The position numbers were made by a program, and so were the translations under genes. Source: Kitasatospora sp. DSM 101779 (GTDB lineage: Bacteria > Actinomycetota > Actinomycetes > Streptomycetales > Streptomycetaceae). From it: a stretch of DNA of 64,000 bases. The notes under the pieces were generated by a model, which had not been told where the DNA came from, did no database searches, and was given only the letters and a program-made list of their open reading frames with translations. The stretch covers positions 6,930,066-6,994,065 of the forward strand of contig NZ_JAHTIK010000001.1 in NCBI RefSeq assembly GCF_025655475.1, in the 5' to 3' direction. The stretch's first letter is position 1, and each line of letters opens with the position of its first letter. Shown one piece after another: positions 41,953-51,841 of the stretch.

Positions 41953-42647
41953 GCACCGTGCACCACCGCCCGCTCATCGGCATCACCAGCTACCAGGACG
42001 AGGCCGCCTGGTCGGTGTGGCGGCAGCCCGCCTCGCTCGTCCCGCAGACCTACGTCGACGCGGTCTCCCGGGCCGGCGGCACGCCCGTCCTGCTGCCCCC
42101 GCAGCCGGGCGGGGTCGGCCGGCTGGTCGACGCGCTCGACGGTGTCGTCCTCGCCGGCGGCTCCGACATCGACCCGGCCCGGTACGGCGCCGCCGCCGAC
42201 CCGCGCACGGGGGAGCCCCACCGGGCCCGCGACGACTGGGAGTTCGAGGTGCTCGCGGCCGCCCTGGCGTACGACCTGCCGGTGCTCGGCGTCTGCCGCG
42301 GCCTGCAACTGCTCAACGTCGCCCTGGGCGGCAGCCTGCTGCAGCACCTGCCCGACGGCAGCCACCAGCAGGTCCCGGCGGTGTTCGTGCAGCAGCCCGT
42401 ACGGATCCGTCCGGGCAGCCGGCTGGCCGGCATCCTCGGCGAGCACACGAAGGTCAACTGCTACCACCACCAGGCCGTCGCCCGCCTCGGCACCGGCCTC
42501 AGGCCGACCGCCTGGAGCGCCGACGAGACCGTCGAGGCCGTCGAACTCCCCGACCACCGCTTCGCCCTGGCCGTCCAGTGGCACCCCGAGACCGACCCCG
42601 ACGACCTCCGCCTCTTCGAGGCACTCACCCGGGCCGCCCGCGGATGA
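41949..42647 (+). CDS. Class I glutamine amidotransferase-like (C26) gamma-glutamyl hydrolase
   Basis: 232 residues. The nucleophile is in LGVCRGLQLLN near Cys117, and the His/Glu pair in QWHPE near 212. This is the PuuD-type family that cuts gamma-glutamyl amides, here probably the last step releasing glutamate. GTGA overlap with the previous gene. No synthase domain is present, as expected for stand-alone hydrolases. Confidence 0.88.
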   Translation: MSTVHHRPLIGITSYQDEAAWSVWRQPASLVPQTYVDAVSRAGGTPVLLPPQPGGVGRLVDALDGVVLAGGSDIDPARYGAAADPRTGEPHRARDDWEFEVLAAALAYDLPVLGVCRGLQLLNVALGGSLLQHLPDGSHQQVPAVFVQQPVRIRPGSRLAGILGEHTKVNCYHHQAVARLGTGLRPTAWSADETVEAVELPDHRFALAVQWHPETDPDDLRLFEALTRAARG

Positions 42648-42700
42648 ACCCCGGCACGGCCACCGCACGCGTTGCTTCTCCACCGGACAAGGAGCACTTG

Positions 42701-44065
42701 ATGACCGACCCCGACCGCTACCAGGTGGTCAACCCCGCGACCGAGGAGGTGATCACCACCGTCGACCTGGCGGGCCTCGCGGAGACGGACGCCGCGATCG
42801 CCCGGGCCAGGGCCGCCTTCGAGCAGTGGCGCCGGGTCGCCCCGGCGGACCGGGCCCGGCTGCTGCGGGCCTTCGCCGCGGCCGTCGACGCCGACCGCGA
42901 GCACCTCGCCGCCCTGGAGGTCGCCAACGCCGGCCACACCGTCGGCAACGCCCGCTGGGAGGCGGGCAACGCCCGCGACGTCATCGAGTACTACGCGGCG
43001 GCCCCCGAACGGCTGTTCGGCCGCCAGATCCCGGTCGCCGGCGGCATCGACGTGACCTTCCAGGAGCCGCTCGGCGTCGTCGGCATCATCGTGCCGTGGA
43101 ACTTCCCGATGCCGATCGCCGCCTGGGGCTTCGCCCCTGCCCTGGCCGCAGGCAACACCGTCGTGCTGAAGCCGGCCGAGCTCACCCCGCTCACCGCGCT
43201 GCGCCTCGGTGAACTCGCCCTGCAGGCGGGCCTGCCGGAGGGCGTGCTGGAGGTCCTTCCCGGCCGCGGCCCGGTGGTCGGGCAGCGCTTCGTCACCCAC
43301 CCGGACGTCCGCAAGGTGGTCTTCACCGGCTCGACCCGGGTCGGCAAGGAGATCATGGCGGGCTGCGCCGCGCAGGTGAAGCCGGTGACCCTCGAACTCG
43401 GCGGCAAGAGCGCCAACATCGTCTTCGCCGACGCCGATCTGGCGAAGGCCGCCGCCACCGCCCCCTACGCCGTCTTCGACAACGCCGGCCAGGACTGCTG
43501 CGCGCGGTCCCGGATCCTGGTCGAGGAGTCGGTGTTCGAGGACTTCATGGCGCTGCTGGAACCGGCCGTCCGCGGGGTGCGGGTCGGAGACCCTGCGGAC
43601 GAGAAGACCGAGATGGGGCCGCTGATCTCGGCCGCGCACCGCGAGCGGGTGGCCTCCTACGTGTCGGAGGCGGCCTTCCGCGGCAGCGCGCCCGAGGGGC
43701 CGGGCTTCTGGTACCCGCCGACGGTGCTGGCGCCGGTGCGGCACGACGACCGGGCGTTCACCGAGGAGATCTTCGGCCCGGTGGTGGCGGTCGTGCCGTT
43801 CCGCGGCGAGGAGGACGCCCTGCGCATCGCCAACGCCACCGACTACGGCCTGTCCGGCTCCATCTGGACGAGGGACGTGGGCCGCGCGCTGCGGGTCGCC
43901 CGCGGCGTGGAGGCGGGCAACCTGTCCGTCAACTCGCACTCCTCGGTGCGGTACTCGACGCCGTTCGGCGGCTTCAAGCAGTCCGGTCTGGGCCGTGAGC
44001 TCGGCCCGGACGCCCTCGGTGCCTTCACCGAAACCAAGAACGTCTTCATCTCCACGGAGGAGTGA
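42701..44065 (+). CDS. Aldehyde dehydrogenase
   Basis: 454 residues from ATG 42701, chosen because AAGGAG sits 7 nt upstream (ATG 42644 overlaps the previous stop but lacks a site). Cofactor and catalytic motifs are VPWNFPMPIAAWG, FTGSTRVGK, VTLELGGKSANIV with the base Glu, and NAGQDCCARSR with the nucleophile Cys. FGGFKQSGLGREL is near the end. It would oxidise the gamma-glutamyl aldehyde made in this pathway, as PuuC does. It is about 20 residues shorter than many homologues, around residue 325. Confidence 0.9.
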   Translation: MTDPDRYQVVNPATEEVITTVDLAGLAETDAAIARARAAFEQWRRVAPADRARLLRAFAAAVDADREHLAALEVANAGHTVGNARWEAGNARDVIEYYAAAPERLFGRQIPVAGGIDVTFQEPLGVVGIIVPWNFPMPIAAWGFAPALAAGNTVVLKPAELTPLTALRLGELALQAGLPEGVLEVLPGRGPVVGQRFVTHPDVRKVVFTGSTRVGKEIMAGCAAQVKPVTLELGGKSANIVFADADLAKAAATAPYAVFDNAGQDCCARSRILVEESVFEDFMALLEPAVRGVRVGDPADEKTEMGPLISAAHRERVASYVSEAAFRGSAPEGPGFWYPPTVLAPVRHDDRAFTEEIFGPVVAVVPFRGEEDALRIANATDYGLSGSIWTRDVGRALRVARGVEAGNLSVNSHSSVRYSTPFGGFKQSGLGRELGPDALGAFTETKNVFISTEE

Positions 44066-44070
44066 CCAGC

Positions 44071-44838
44071 ATGACCAAGCGACTGGACGGCCGGGTGGCG
44101 GTCATCACCGGAGCGGGCAGCGGCATCGGCCTGGCCACCGCGCGGCGGTTCGCCGCCGAGGGCGCCAAGGTCGTCTGCGTGGACCTCGACGAGGAGACGG
44201 GCGCCAAGGCCGCGAACGAGGTCGGCGGCCTGTTCGTGCAGGCGGACGTCACCGACGAGGCGGCCGTGCGCGCCATGTACGAGCGGGCGGTCGAGGAGTA
44301 CGGCAGCCTGGACATCGCGTTCAACAACGCGGGCATCTCCCCGCCGGACGACGACTCCATCCTCACCACCGGCCTGGAGGCGTGGAAGCGCGTCCAGGAC
44401 GTCAACCTGACCAGCGTCTACCTGTGCTGCAAGTACGCGATCCCGCACATGCAGCGGCAGGGCAAGGGCTCGATCATCAACACCGCCTCGTTCGTGGCGG
44501 TGATGGGCGCGGCGACCTCGCAGATCTCCTACTCCGCCTCCAAGGGCGGCGTGCTGGCGATGTCGCGGGAGCTGGGCGTGCAGTTCGCCCGGGAGGGCAT
44601 CCGGATCAACGCGCTCTGCCCGGGGCCGGTGAACACCCCGCTGCTGCAGGAGCTGTTCGCCAAGGACCCGGAGCGCGCCGCCCGCCGCCTGGTGCACATC
44701 CCGCTCGGCCGGTTCGCCGAGCCGGAGGAGATCGCCGCCGCGGTGGCCTTCCTGGCCAGCGACGACTCCTCGTTCATGACCGCCAACACCTTCCTGGTGG
44801 ACGGCGGCATCTCCGGCGCCTACGTCACCCCGCAGTAG
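44071..44838 (+). CDS. Short-chain dehydrogenase/reductase
   Basis: 255 residues from ATG 44071 (GGAGGAG 8 nt upstream; GTG 44062 is too close to that site). The NAD(P) loop is TGAGSGIG, Asp in CVDLDEE follows strand 2 and suggests NAD, NNAG is present, and the catalytic Ser-Tyr-Lys lies around YSASK (Tyr about 154). As the last gene of the operon it may turn the gamma-glutamyl alcohol into the aldehyde, which would fit ethanolamine as the amine. Confidence 0.88.
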   Translation: MTKRLDGRVAVITGAGSGIGLATARRFAAEGAKVVCVDLDEETGAKAANEVGGLFVQADVTDEAAVRAMYERAVEEYGSLDIAFNNAGISPPDDDSILTTGLEAWKRVQDVNLTSVYLCCKYAIPHMQRQGKGSIINTASFVAVMGAATSQISYSASKGGVLAMSRELGVQFAREGIRINALCPGPVNTPLLQELFAKDPERAARRLVHIPLGRFAEPEEIAAAVAFLASDDSSFMTANTFLVDGGISGAYVTPQ

Positions 44839-44853
44839 CCGGTACGCGGCAGC

Positions 44854-44895
44854 GCGCCGGCCTGGCGGCCCCCAGGGGAGCCGCCCGGCCGGCGC
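44854..44895. terminator. Hairpin at the end of the amine operon
   Basis: The 9-bp arms 44854-44862 and 44887-44895 pair perfectly, and GGCGGC/GCCGCC pairs inside the loop. It lies 16 nt after the SDR stop. Confidence 0.65.
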
Positions 44896-44936
44896 CGGCC
44901 GTACGGGTCAGGCCGTACGGCGTCGGGGTGCACGGG

Positions 44937-45224
44937 TCAGGAGGACGAGTCCCCGCCGACCGCGACGCCGATGCCGTAACCGGCGGCGTCGCCGCCCACG
45001 GCGAAGGCCGCCTCCTCCGCGGAGGAGGCGTCGCCGCCCACCGCGAGCGCCTGCTCGAGGAGCGCGTCGGCGTCGCCGCCGACCGCGAGGGCCCCGCCCT
45101 CGGTGGAGCTGGCGTCGCCGCCGACGGCCAGCGAGCCGTGGGCGGCGGCCGAGCCTGCGGCGCCGAAGACGGCGAGGCCGGAGATGAGCGCGGCGGTGGT
45201 GATCCTGGCGAGGCTGGAGCGCAT
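44937..45224 (-). CDS. Small secreted protein with five AVGGD repeats
   Basis: 95 residues with AGGAGG before the ATG. A signal peptide ends near AAGSAAAH (about residue 29). The mature part is five units of about 12-15 residues with core AVGGDA: LAVGGDASST, LAVGGDADAL, LAVGGDASSA, FAVGGDAAGY and VAVGGDSSS. It has no Cys or Trp. The regular Gly/Asp pattern could form a small beta-solenoid or an acidic self-assembling peptide; that is inference. Family not recognised. Confidence 0.75.
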   Translation of the reverse strand: MRSSLARITTAALISGLAVFGAAGSAAAHGSLAVGGDASSTEGGALAVGGDADALLEQALAVGGDASSAEEAAFAVGGDAAGYGIGVAVGGDSSS

Positions 45225-45353
45225 GAGTCCTCCTGGTCGGGAAGCCGGACGGCACCGATCCTGCGGCCCCCACCGCCCGCGTACGAACCGACACGACCCG
45301 ATCACCCGCCCGCCTCACCTCGACGGAGCAGCCCGTGCGCCGTCCGGGTGAGA

Positions 45354-48300
45354 TCAGGCGGCGCCCCGGGTGGCGCCGGGCGGCAGCTCCAGCTCGTACC
45401 AGACGACCTTGCCGTCCTTGGTGGCACGCACGCCCCAGCGGTGCGCCAGCTCGTTGACCAGGTGCATGCCGCGGCCGCCCTCGTCCTCGGCCCGGGCGCG
45501 GCGCAGCCGCGGCTCGTGCCGGTCCCGGTCGGCGACCTCCACGGTGAGCACCTGGTTGCGGAACATCCGCAGCTGCACGGGTGCGCCGGCGTGCACCAGG
45601 GCGTTGGTGATCAGCTCGCTGGTCAGCAGCTCGACCATGTCGCTGAGCCCGTTCAGTCCCCATTCGGTGAGCGTCTCGCGCGCGAACCGCCGCGCGTGCC
45701 GGACCATCGCGCGGTCCCCGGCCAGGGTGAGGGTGGCGAGCCGGTCGCTGCCGATCGGCCGGGAGTGCGCCATGATCACCGCGATGTCGTCCTGTCCGGC
45801 GGCGGCGCCCAGGGCGGCCAGCACCGCGTCGCAGGTCTGCTCCAGCGAGTCGCGGCGCTCGGCGACGGTGTGCCGCAGCAGGTCGATGCCCTCGTCCAGA
45901 TCGCGGCCGCGGCGCTCGACCAGGCCGTCGGTGTACAGGACGAGGATGGCGTCCTCGTCGAGGGTGGTGTGCACCGACTCGAAGGGCACGCCGCCGACGC
46001 CGAGCGGCGCACCGGGCGGCAGTTCGAGCAACTCGGTGGAGCCGTCGGCGCGGGCGATCACCGGCGGCAGGTGGCCGGCGGTCGCGGCGGTGCAGATCCG
46101 GTCGACGGGGTCGAAGAGCACGCAGACACAGGTCGCGAACTGGCTCTCGCCGATCGCGGCGGCCGCGTCGTCGAGCCGGCGCAGCACCCGGGCCGGATCC
46201 ATCTCCAGGGTGATCAGCGTCCGGGCGACGGTGCGCAGCTGGCCCATCGTGGCGGCGGCCCGGATGCCGTGGCCCATCACGTCGCCGACGATCAGCGCGA
46301 CCCGGCCGCCGCTGAGCGGAACGACGTCGAACCAGTCGCCGCCCACCTCGCTGATCACACTGCTGGGCAGGTAGCGGTGGGCGATCTCCAGGCCGGGGGT
46401 GCGGTGCACGTCCTGCGGCAGCAGACTGCGCTGCAGGGTGAGCGCGGTGTCCCGCTCGCGGCGGTAGATCCGGGCGTTGTCGATGCAGACGGCGGCCCGG
46501 GCGGCGAGCTCCTCGGCGAGCGCCACGTCGGCGTGCGTGAAGGACTCCGGGTTGTGGGTGCGGACGAACTCGACGCCGCCGAGCACCGTGCCGCGGGCCA
46601 GCAGCGGCACCATCAGGTACGAGTGGACGCCGGCCTCCAGGCTGGGGGCGATCCGGTTCGGGTGGGCGACGATCCGGCGCAGCGCGGCCTCGTCGACGTG
46701 CGGCACCAGGATCGACCGGCCGGTGCGCAGGCTCTGCGCGTACAGCTGCGCGGAGCGCGAACCGCCGCCGACCGGGTCGGCCGCGCCGATCATCGTCCCG
46801 CTCGCACCGACCTCGCCGACCGCGACGGCCCGCAGCATCACCGAGCCGTCCCGCGGCACCGGCTCGGGCTCGTCGCCCTCCAGCACCGACTCCAGCAGGT
46901 CGACGGTGACGAAGTCGGCGAACCGCGGGATCACCACGTCGATCAGCTCCTGCGCGGTGCGCTGCAGGTCGAGGGTGGTGCCGATCCGGGTGGAGGCCTC
47001 GTTCAACAGCGCGAGCCGGGCCTGTGCGGCGCCCGCCGCCTCCAGGGCGCGCTGGCGCTGCTCGGCGGCGTCCCGCTCCCGGGTGTAGAGCAGCGCGTTG
47101 TCGATGGAGACGGCGGCACGGGCGGCGAGCTCCCCGGCGAGGCGCAGGTCCTCCTGGTCGTACGGGCGCTCGGTGACGCTGCGGTAGAAGGTGGCGACGC
47201 CGACCGCGGAGCCGCGGGCGATCAGCGGCACCACCATGACCGAGCGGACACGCTGCTCGCGGACGGCCGCGGCCCGCTCCGGGTCGTCGTTGAACCAGTT
47301 GAGCGTCGGCTCGTCCAGCTCCGGCAGCAGCACCGGGCGGCGGTGGGCGAGCACCCAGGCGTACGGCGTCGACGGGTGGAAGCGGTGCACGCTGCCGACC
47401 GGCGAGACCGGGCTCATGCCGCTGCCCGGCACGGTGTGGAAGGCCATCCGGCGCAGCACGGCGGAGCGGTCGGCGCGGCCCGGCGCCCCGGTCTCGGCGC
47501 CGCGCACCAGCGCGTCCAGCACCTCGACGACGACGGTGTCGGCCAGCCGCGGGCTGGCCGTCTCGGCGAGCTCCCGGGCGGTCTGCGCGAGGTCGAGGGT
47601 GGTGCCGATCCGCGCCGAGGCGGCGTTCACCAGGGCGAGCCGCTCCTGCGCGGCGCGCGCCTCGGTGAGGGCCTGCTCGCGGGCCTGCGCGGTCTGCTGC
47701 TGGTGCAGGTAGAGCCGGGCGTTGTCGATGGCGACGGCGGCCCGGGAGGCCAGCTCGTCGCCGAGGGTGCTGTCCTCCGGGCCGAAGCCCTCCCGCTCCG
47801 GGCTGCGCGAGTACACCACCATGCCGAGCACGGTGCCGCGGGCGACCAGCGGCGCGACCCGCACCGGCCGAGGCCGGTCGTCGAGGTAGTCGCGGACGCG
47901 CTCGGTGAGCGCCTCGTCGGCGAGCAGCGGCAGGTCCCAGTTGGGGGCGACGATCGTCCGGCCGGAGGTGAGCGCCTGCTCGTACACCGACCCGGGCGGG
48001 ATCCGGTACACCGCCTCGGTCGGCAGCTCGCCGATCGGGTGCTCCGGATCGGCGGTGGCCACGGCGAGCCGGCGCACCCGCAGCCCTTCCTCGGAGGCGG
48101 TCGCCTCCGCGCCGGAGACGAGGTGTTCCAGGGCGAACACGCCCACCGCGTCGGCCAGCCGCGGCACGATCACCTCGGCGAGCTCCCGCGCGGTCTGCCG
48201 CAGGTCCAGCGTGGTGCCGATGGAGACGGTGGCCTCCGCCAGCACGGTCAGCCGCTCGCGGGCCATCGCCGCGGCGTGCTCGGCCCGGTACCGCTCGGTG

Positions 48301-49073
48301 ACGTCGACGATCGTCGAGCTGACCCCCAGCACCTGTCCGCCGGGCTCGTCCAGCCGGAAGTACGACGCCGACCAGGCATGGTCGTGCGTCGGGTCGCTCG
48401 GGGTGCGGCCGTGCGAGCGGGAGTCGACCACCGGCGGCCCGCCGTCCAGGACCTTGCGCATCACCGCCTCGACCTCGCGGCCGTTGATGCCGGGCAGCAC
48501 CTCGGTGACCCGCCGGCCGAGGTGCTCGTCGACCGGCAGGCCGTTGATCTTCGCCAGCGCGCTGTTCAGCCGGACGAACCGCAGCTCGGAGTCGTACACC
48601 GCCATGCCGACCGGCGACTGGGTGAAGAATCCGTCCAGTACGGCCAGGTCCGCCTGCAGGCGGCGCAGCGCGGTGACGTCCGAGGCCACCGCCAGGACGA
48701 GCGGACGCCCGTCGGGGCCGGCGATCGGGTGGGTGCGGAACTCCAGGTTCACGTGGTGGCCCTCGCGGTGCTTGACCGGGAACACCCCGGACCAGGCCCG
48801 ACCACTGACGATGTGGTCGAAGAGCGTCAGCACGTCGCCCCGCTGCTCCTCGGTGATCAGCAGGTTCGCGGCGAACTCGCCGATCGCCTCCTCGGTGCTG
48901 TAGCCGAGCAGGGTCTCCGCATCGGGGCTCCAGTGCAGGATTCGCCCGTCCTCGGCGATCAGCGCCGTCGCGATCGGCACCATGAGCAGCCCGTCGCGGG
49001 CGTGCCCGTCGGGCCCCTCCGCAGCCGGATCCCGGCGGTTCGGGGAGCTCGTGCCCTGCTCGGGATTGTCCAT
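45354..49073 (-). CDS. Large PAS-GAF-SpoIIE phosphatase-HATPase sensor protein
   Basis: 1239 residues. Order: two PAS domains (about 25-265), three GAF domains (about 270-800) each preceded by a helix with IGTTLDL, an RsbU/SpoIIE-type PP2C phosphatase (about 830-1080) with VGGDWFDVV, GDVMGHG and LYTDGLVER, and a HATPase_c_2 anti-sigma-kinase domain with ELITNALVHAG and EGGRGMHLV. All metal-binding Asp are present. It would both phosphorylate and dephosphorylate anti-sigma-antagonist proteins in response to signals. No membrane segment. Start chosen at ATG 49073. Confidence 0.93.
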   Translation of the reverse strand: MDNPEQGTSSPNRRDPAAEGPDGHARDGLLMVPIATALIAEDGRILHWSPDAETLLGYSTEEAIGEFAANLLITEEQRGDVLTLFDHIVSGRAWSGVFPVKHREGHHVNLEFRTHPIAGPDGRPLVLAVASDVTALRRLQADLAVLDGFFTQSPVGMAVYDSELRFVRLNSALAKINGLPVDEHLGRRVTEVLPGINGREVEAVMRKVLDGGPPVVDSRSHGRTPSDPTHDHAWSASYFRLDEPGGQVLGVSSTIVDVTERYRAEHAAAMARERLTVLAEATVSIGTTLDLRQTARELAEVIVPRLADAVGVFALEHLVSGAEATASEEGLRVRRLAVATADPEHPIGELPTEAVYRIPPGSVYEQALTSGRTIVAPNWDLPLLADEALTERVRDYLDDRPRPVRVAPLVARGTVLGMVVYSRSPEREGFGPEDSTLGDELASRAAVAIDNARLYLHQQQTAQAREQALTEARAAQERLALVNAASARIGTTLDLAQTARELAETASPRLADTVVVEVLDALVRGAETGAPGRADRSAVLRRMAFHTVPGSGMSPVSPVGSVHRFHPSTPYAWVLAHRRPVLLPELDEPTLNWFNDDPERAAAVREQRVRSVMVVPLIARGSAVGVATFYRSVTERPYDQEDLRLAGELAARAAVSIDNALLYTRERDAAEQRQRALEAAGAAQARLALLNEASTRIGTTLDLQRTAQELIDVVIPRFADFVTVDLLESVLEGDEPEPVPRDGSVMLRAVAVGEVGASGTMIGAADPVGGGSRSAQLYAQSLRTGRSILVPHVDEAALRRIVAHPNRIAPSLEAGVHSYLMVPLLARGTVLGGVEFVRTHNPESFTHADVALAEELAARAAVCIDNARIYRRERDTALTLQRSLLPQDVHRTPGLEIAHRYLPSSVISEVGGDWFDVVPLSGGRVALIVGDVMGHGIRAAATMGQLRTVARTLITLEMDPARVLRRLDDAAAAIGESQFATCVCVLFDPVDRICTAATAGHLPPVIARADGSTELLELPPGAPLGVGGVPFESVHTTLDEDAILVLYTDGLVERRGRDLDEGIDLLRHTVAERRDSLEQTCDAVLAALGAAAGQDDIAVIMAHSRPIGSDRLATLTLAGDRAMVRHARRFARETLTEWGLNGLSDMVELLTSELITNALVHAGAPVQLRMFRNQVLTVEVADRDRHEPRLRRARAEDEGGRGMHLVNELAHRWGVRATKDGKVVWYELELPPGATRGAA

Positions 49074-49176
49074 CCAGGCACCGTCCAGAGATCGGCCTTC
49101 CGCCCTGCCATCCTCCCATGGCAGCCGGAGCCCGCCCAGAGGAGCGCACGACCGCACGGCGGCCCGGTACGGCCGA

Positions 49177-49182
49177 TAGGGT
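49177..49182 (+). promoter_or_regulatory. Leaderless-type -10 box (TAGGGT)
   Basis: TAGGGT lies at -13 to -8 from GTG 49190. Confidence 0.45.
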
Positions 49183-49189
49183 TCGCACG

Positions 49190-50140
49190 GTGAGACGCAG
49201 GTCAGGCATTCCGGCGAGCCCGCTGCCGCAGCGGGACGGCATCGACGCGGTCCGGCTCCGGCTGCCGCCGGAGGGGCCGTGGCCCACCGCGGGCGCGTAC
49301 CTGCTGGAGCGCTACGGCCCGGCCGTCGGCCCCGAGCGGGTGGCGGCGATGCTGCGGTCGGGCGTCTTCGTCACCGCCGAAGGCCCGCTCGCCGCCGAGG
49401 CCCCCTACCGGCCCGGCGCGTACGTCTGGTTCCACCGGGAGCTGGAGCCGGAGACCCCGGTCCCCTTCGCCGTCGACGTCCTGCACCGGGACGAGCGGAT
49501 CGTCGTCGTCGACAAGCCGCACTTCCTCTCCACCACCCCGCGCGGGCGGCACGTCACGGAGACCGCCCTCGCCCGGCTGCGCCGCGACCTCGGCCTGCCC
49601 GGCCTCAGCCCCGCCCACCGCCTCGACCGGCTCACCGCCGGGCTGGTGCTCTTCGTCGCCCGACCCGAGCTGCGCGGCGCCTACCAGGGCCTGTTCGAAC
49701 GCCGGGCGGTCCGCAAGGAGTACGAGGCGATCGCCGGGTACGACCCGCAGAGGCCGATGCCGGTCACCGTCCGCAGCCGGATGGTCAAGGAGCGCGGCGA
49801 GCTCGCCGCCCGGGAGGTCGCGGGGGAGCCCAACAGCGAGACCCGGATCGAACTCGCCGAGCACCGCGACGGCCTCGCCCGCTACCGGCTGCACCCGCAC
49901 ACCGGCCGCACCCACCAGTTGCGCCTGCACATGGCCTCGCTCGGCCTGCCGATCCTCGGCGACCCGCTCTACCCCCGGGTGCTCCCCGAGCAGGCCCCGG
50001 ACGACTTCCGTCGCCCGCTCCAACTGCTGGCCGCAGTACTGGAGTTCACCGACCCGGTCAGCAAGGAGCCGCTCCACTTCGAGAGCCGCCGCACCCTGGC
50101 CGCCTGGACCTCCCCCGAGGCCTGGGACGAGGGTGTTTAG
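49190..50140 (+). CDS. RluA-family pseudouridine synthase
   Basis: 316 residues. The catalytic motif HRLDRLTAGLVLF has its Asp near residue 146, YEAIAGY is typical, and LHPHTGRTHQLRLHMASLGLPILGD is split across the family C-terminal motif. It isomerises uridine in rRNA or tRNA, but the target site is unknown. It is divergent from the large phosphatase gene and convergent with the DNA ligase gene. Confidence 0.9.
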   Translation: MRRRSGIPASPLPQRDGIDAVRLRLPPEGPWPTAGAYLLERYGPAVGPERVAAMLRSGVFVTAEGPLAAEAPYRPGAYVWFHRELEPETPVPFAVDVLHRDERIVVVDKPHFLSTTPRGRHVTETALARLRRDLGLPGLSPAHRLDRLTAGLVLFVARPELRGAYQGLFERRAVRKEYEAIAGYDPQRPMPVTVRSRMVKERGELAAREVAGEPNSETRIELAEHRDGLARYRLHPHTGRTHQLRLHMASLGLPILGDPLYPRVLPEQAPDDFRRPLQLLAAVLEFTDPVSKEPLHFESRRTLAAWTSPEAWDEGV

Positions 50141-50185
50141 TGCCCCCACGCGCCCCTGAATCGACCGCACCTTCGAAGGCGACTC

Positions 50186-51757
50186 CTAGTGGGTTGCGGC
50201 GAGCGCACGGACGGTGGCGACGGTGTCGGCCTCGGCGGCGGTCTTGTCGGGCCGGTAGCGGACGACCCGGGCGAAGCGGAGGGCCAGTCCGGCCGGGTAG
50301 CGGGGACTGCGCTGCAGGCCGTCGAAGGCGACCTCGACCACCAGCTCCGGCCGCACCTGCACGTCGTAGTCGCCGCGACCGGTCTCCCGGGCGAGCAGCT
50401 CCCGGGTCTGCCAGGCCAGCAGTTCGTCGGTCAGCCCCTTGAAGGTCTTGCCGAGCATCACCCACTCCGGCAGGCCCGCCTCGCCGCCGGACCGCGCCCC
50501 CAGATGCAGGTTGCTCAGCCACCCGCGGCGCCGCCCGGTGCCCCACTCGGCGGCAAGCACCACCAGGTCCAGGGTGTGGTGCGGCTTCACCTTGATCCAT
50601 CCGGCGCCGCGCCGGCCCGCCTCGTACCGTGCCGCGAGGTCCTTGACGACCACGCCCTCGTGGCCGTGACCGAGCGCGTCGGCCAGGAAGCCGGCGGCCT
50701 GCTCGGGGTCGGCGGTGACCAGCCGGGGCACCCGCCGCGGCTCGTCGACCAGGCCGGCGAGGGCGGCCCAGCGGTGTTCACCGGGCTCGTCCACCAGGTC
50801 GGTGCCGTCCAGGTGCAGCAGGTCGAAGAAGTAGGGGTGCAGCGGCACCTCGGCGCGCAGCCGCTCCGGGTCCTGCCGGGAGGCGGTGCGTGCGGCCGTC
50901 ACCTGGAAGGGCCGGGGCCTGCCGTCCGGGCCGAGCGCGATCGCCTCGCCGTCCAGGACGGCCGAGCGGACCGGCAGGGCCAGGGCGGCCTCGACGAGTT
51001 CCGGCACCCGGGCGGTGATGTCGTCCAGGCTGCGGGTGAACACCCCCACCTCGCCGCCCGACCGGTGCACCTGCACCCGGATGCCGTCCAGCTTCCACTC
51101 CAGGGCGGCGGGCGAGACCTTCGCCAGCGCCTCGGCGACGCCCGGCGCGGAGGAGGCCAGCATCGGCCGCACCGGCCGGCCGACCTCCAGCCCGAACGCG
51201 GCCAGCGCCGCGGCCCCGCCGGTGAGCGCCGCCTCGGCGACCGCCCGTGCCGAGCCGCGGAACATCAGCGCCCGCCGCACCGCCGGTGCCGGCACCCCGG
51301 CGGCCCTGGCCACGGCCTCCGCCATCACGCCGTCCAGCGCGCCCTGCCGCAGTTCGCCGACCAGCACGCCGCGCAGCAGCCGCTGTTCGGGCGCGGTGGC
51401 CCGTCCGAAGAGGGTGTCGAGGAGCGTCCGCCGGGCGGCCTGTGCACCGCGGCCGTGCACCGCTGCCAGTTCGCCGAGCAGAGCCTCGGTCTCGGCCGTC
51501 CCGAGGGTGGCCGCCGCGGCCGGCGGCGGCAGCTCGCGCAGCGCCGCGTAGCCGACGCCGACCCGCATCCGCCGGGACTCCCCGGAGAGCAGTGCGACCG
51601 CCGCGGGGGCCTCCCGCGGGCCGAGTTCCCGCAGGCAGTCCGCGAGCAGGACGATCTTCGCCGTCCGACCCGGCTCGGCGGCCACGGCCTCCGAGGCCAG
51701 GGCGACACGTTCCAGCACGGCCGACTCCTCTTCCGTGGCGGGGCCTGTGCCTGCCAT
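50186..51757 (-). CDS. ligB: ATP-dependent DNA ligase
   Basis: 523 residues. An N-terminal helical DNA-binding domain (about 1-195) is followed by the adenylation domain with motif [13 protein letters not shown] (Lys near 217), VLDGEAIAL (motif III), EGVVVKD (motif IV) and [11 protein letters not shown] (motif V). An OB domain follows with [15 protein letters not shown]. It matches the actinobacterial LigB group. It could seal nicks in end joining with the Ku and PolDom proteins encoded near the window start, but that is inferred. Confidence 0.93.
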   Translation of the reverse strand: MAGTGPATEEESAVLERVALASEAVAAEPGRTAKIVLLADCLRELGPREAPAAVALLSGESRRMRVGVGYAALRELPPPAAAATLGTAETEALLGELAAVHGRGAQAARRTLLDTLFGRATAPEQRLLRGVLVGELRQGALDGVMAEAVARAAGVPAPAVRRALMFRGSARAVAEAALTGGAAALAAFGLEVGRPVRPMLASSAPGVAEALAKVSPAALEWKLDGIRVQVHRSGGEVGVFTRSLDDITARVPELVEAALALPVRSAVLDGEAIALGPDGRPRPFQVTAARTASRQDPERLRAEVPLHPYFFDLLHLDGTDLVDEPGEHRWAALAGLVDEPRRVPRLVTADPEQAAGFLADALGHGHEGVVVKDLAARYEAGRRGAGWIKVKPHHTLDLVVLAAEWGTGRRRGWLSNLHLGARSGGEAGLPEWVMLGKTFKGLTDELLAWQTRELLARETGRGDYDVQVRPELVVEVAFDGLQRSPRYPAGLALRFARVVRYRPDKTAAEADTVATVRALAATH

Positions 51758-51841
51758 CCTGCCCCGGCGCCGCGCCCGCCGCCGTGCTTCCCGGGTGCGG
51801 GATCGGGTGCGCGATGGGGTGCGCGATGGGGTGGGGCGCGG

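Noticed and set aside
38072-44838. Secondary-metabolite gene cluster
   Set aside because: The genes form a complete catabolic amine pathway, and no PKS, NRPS or RiPP core was found in the window.
43995-49193. 1732-codon rightward reading frame
   Set aside because: It lies opposite the large phosphatase gene and continues out of phase from the SDR gene; no domain is recognisable.
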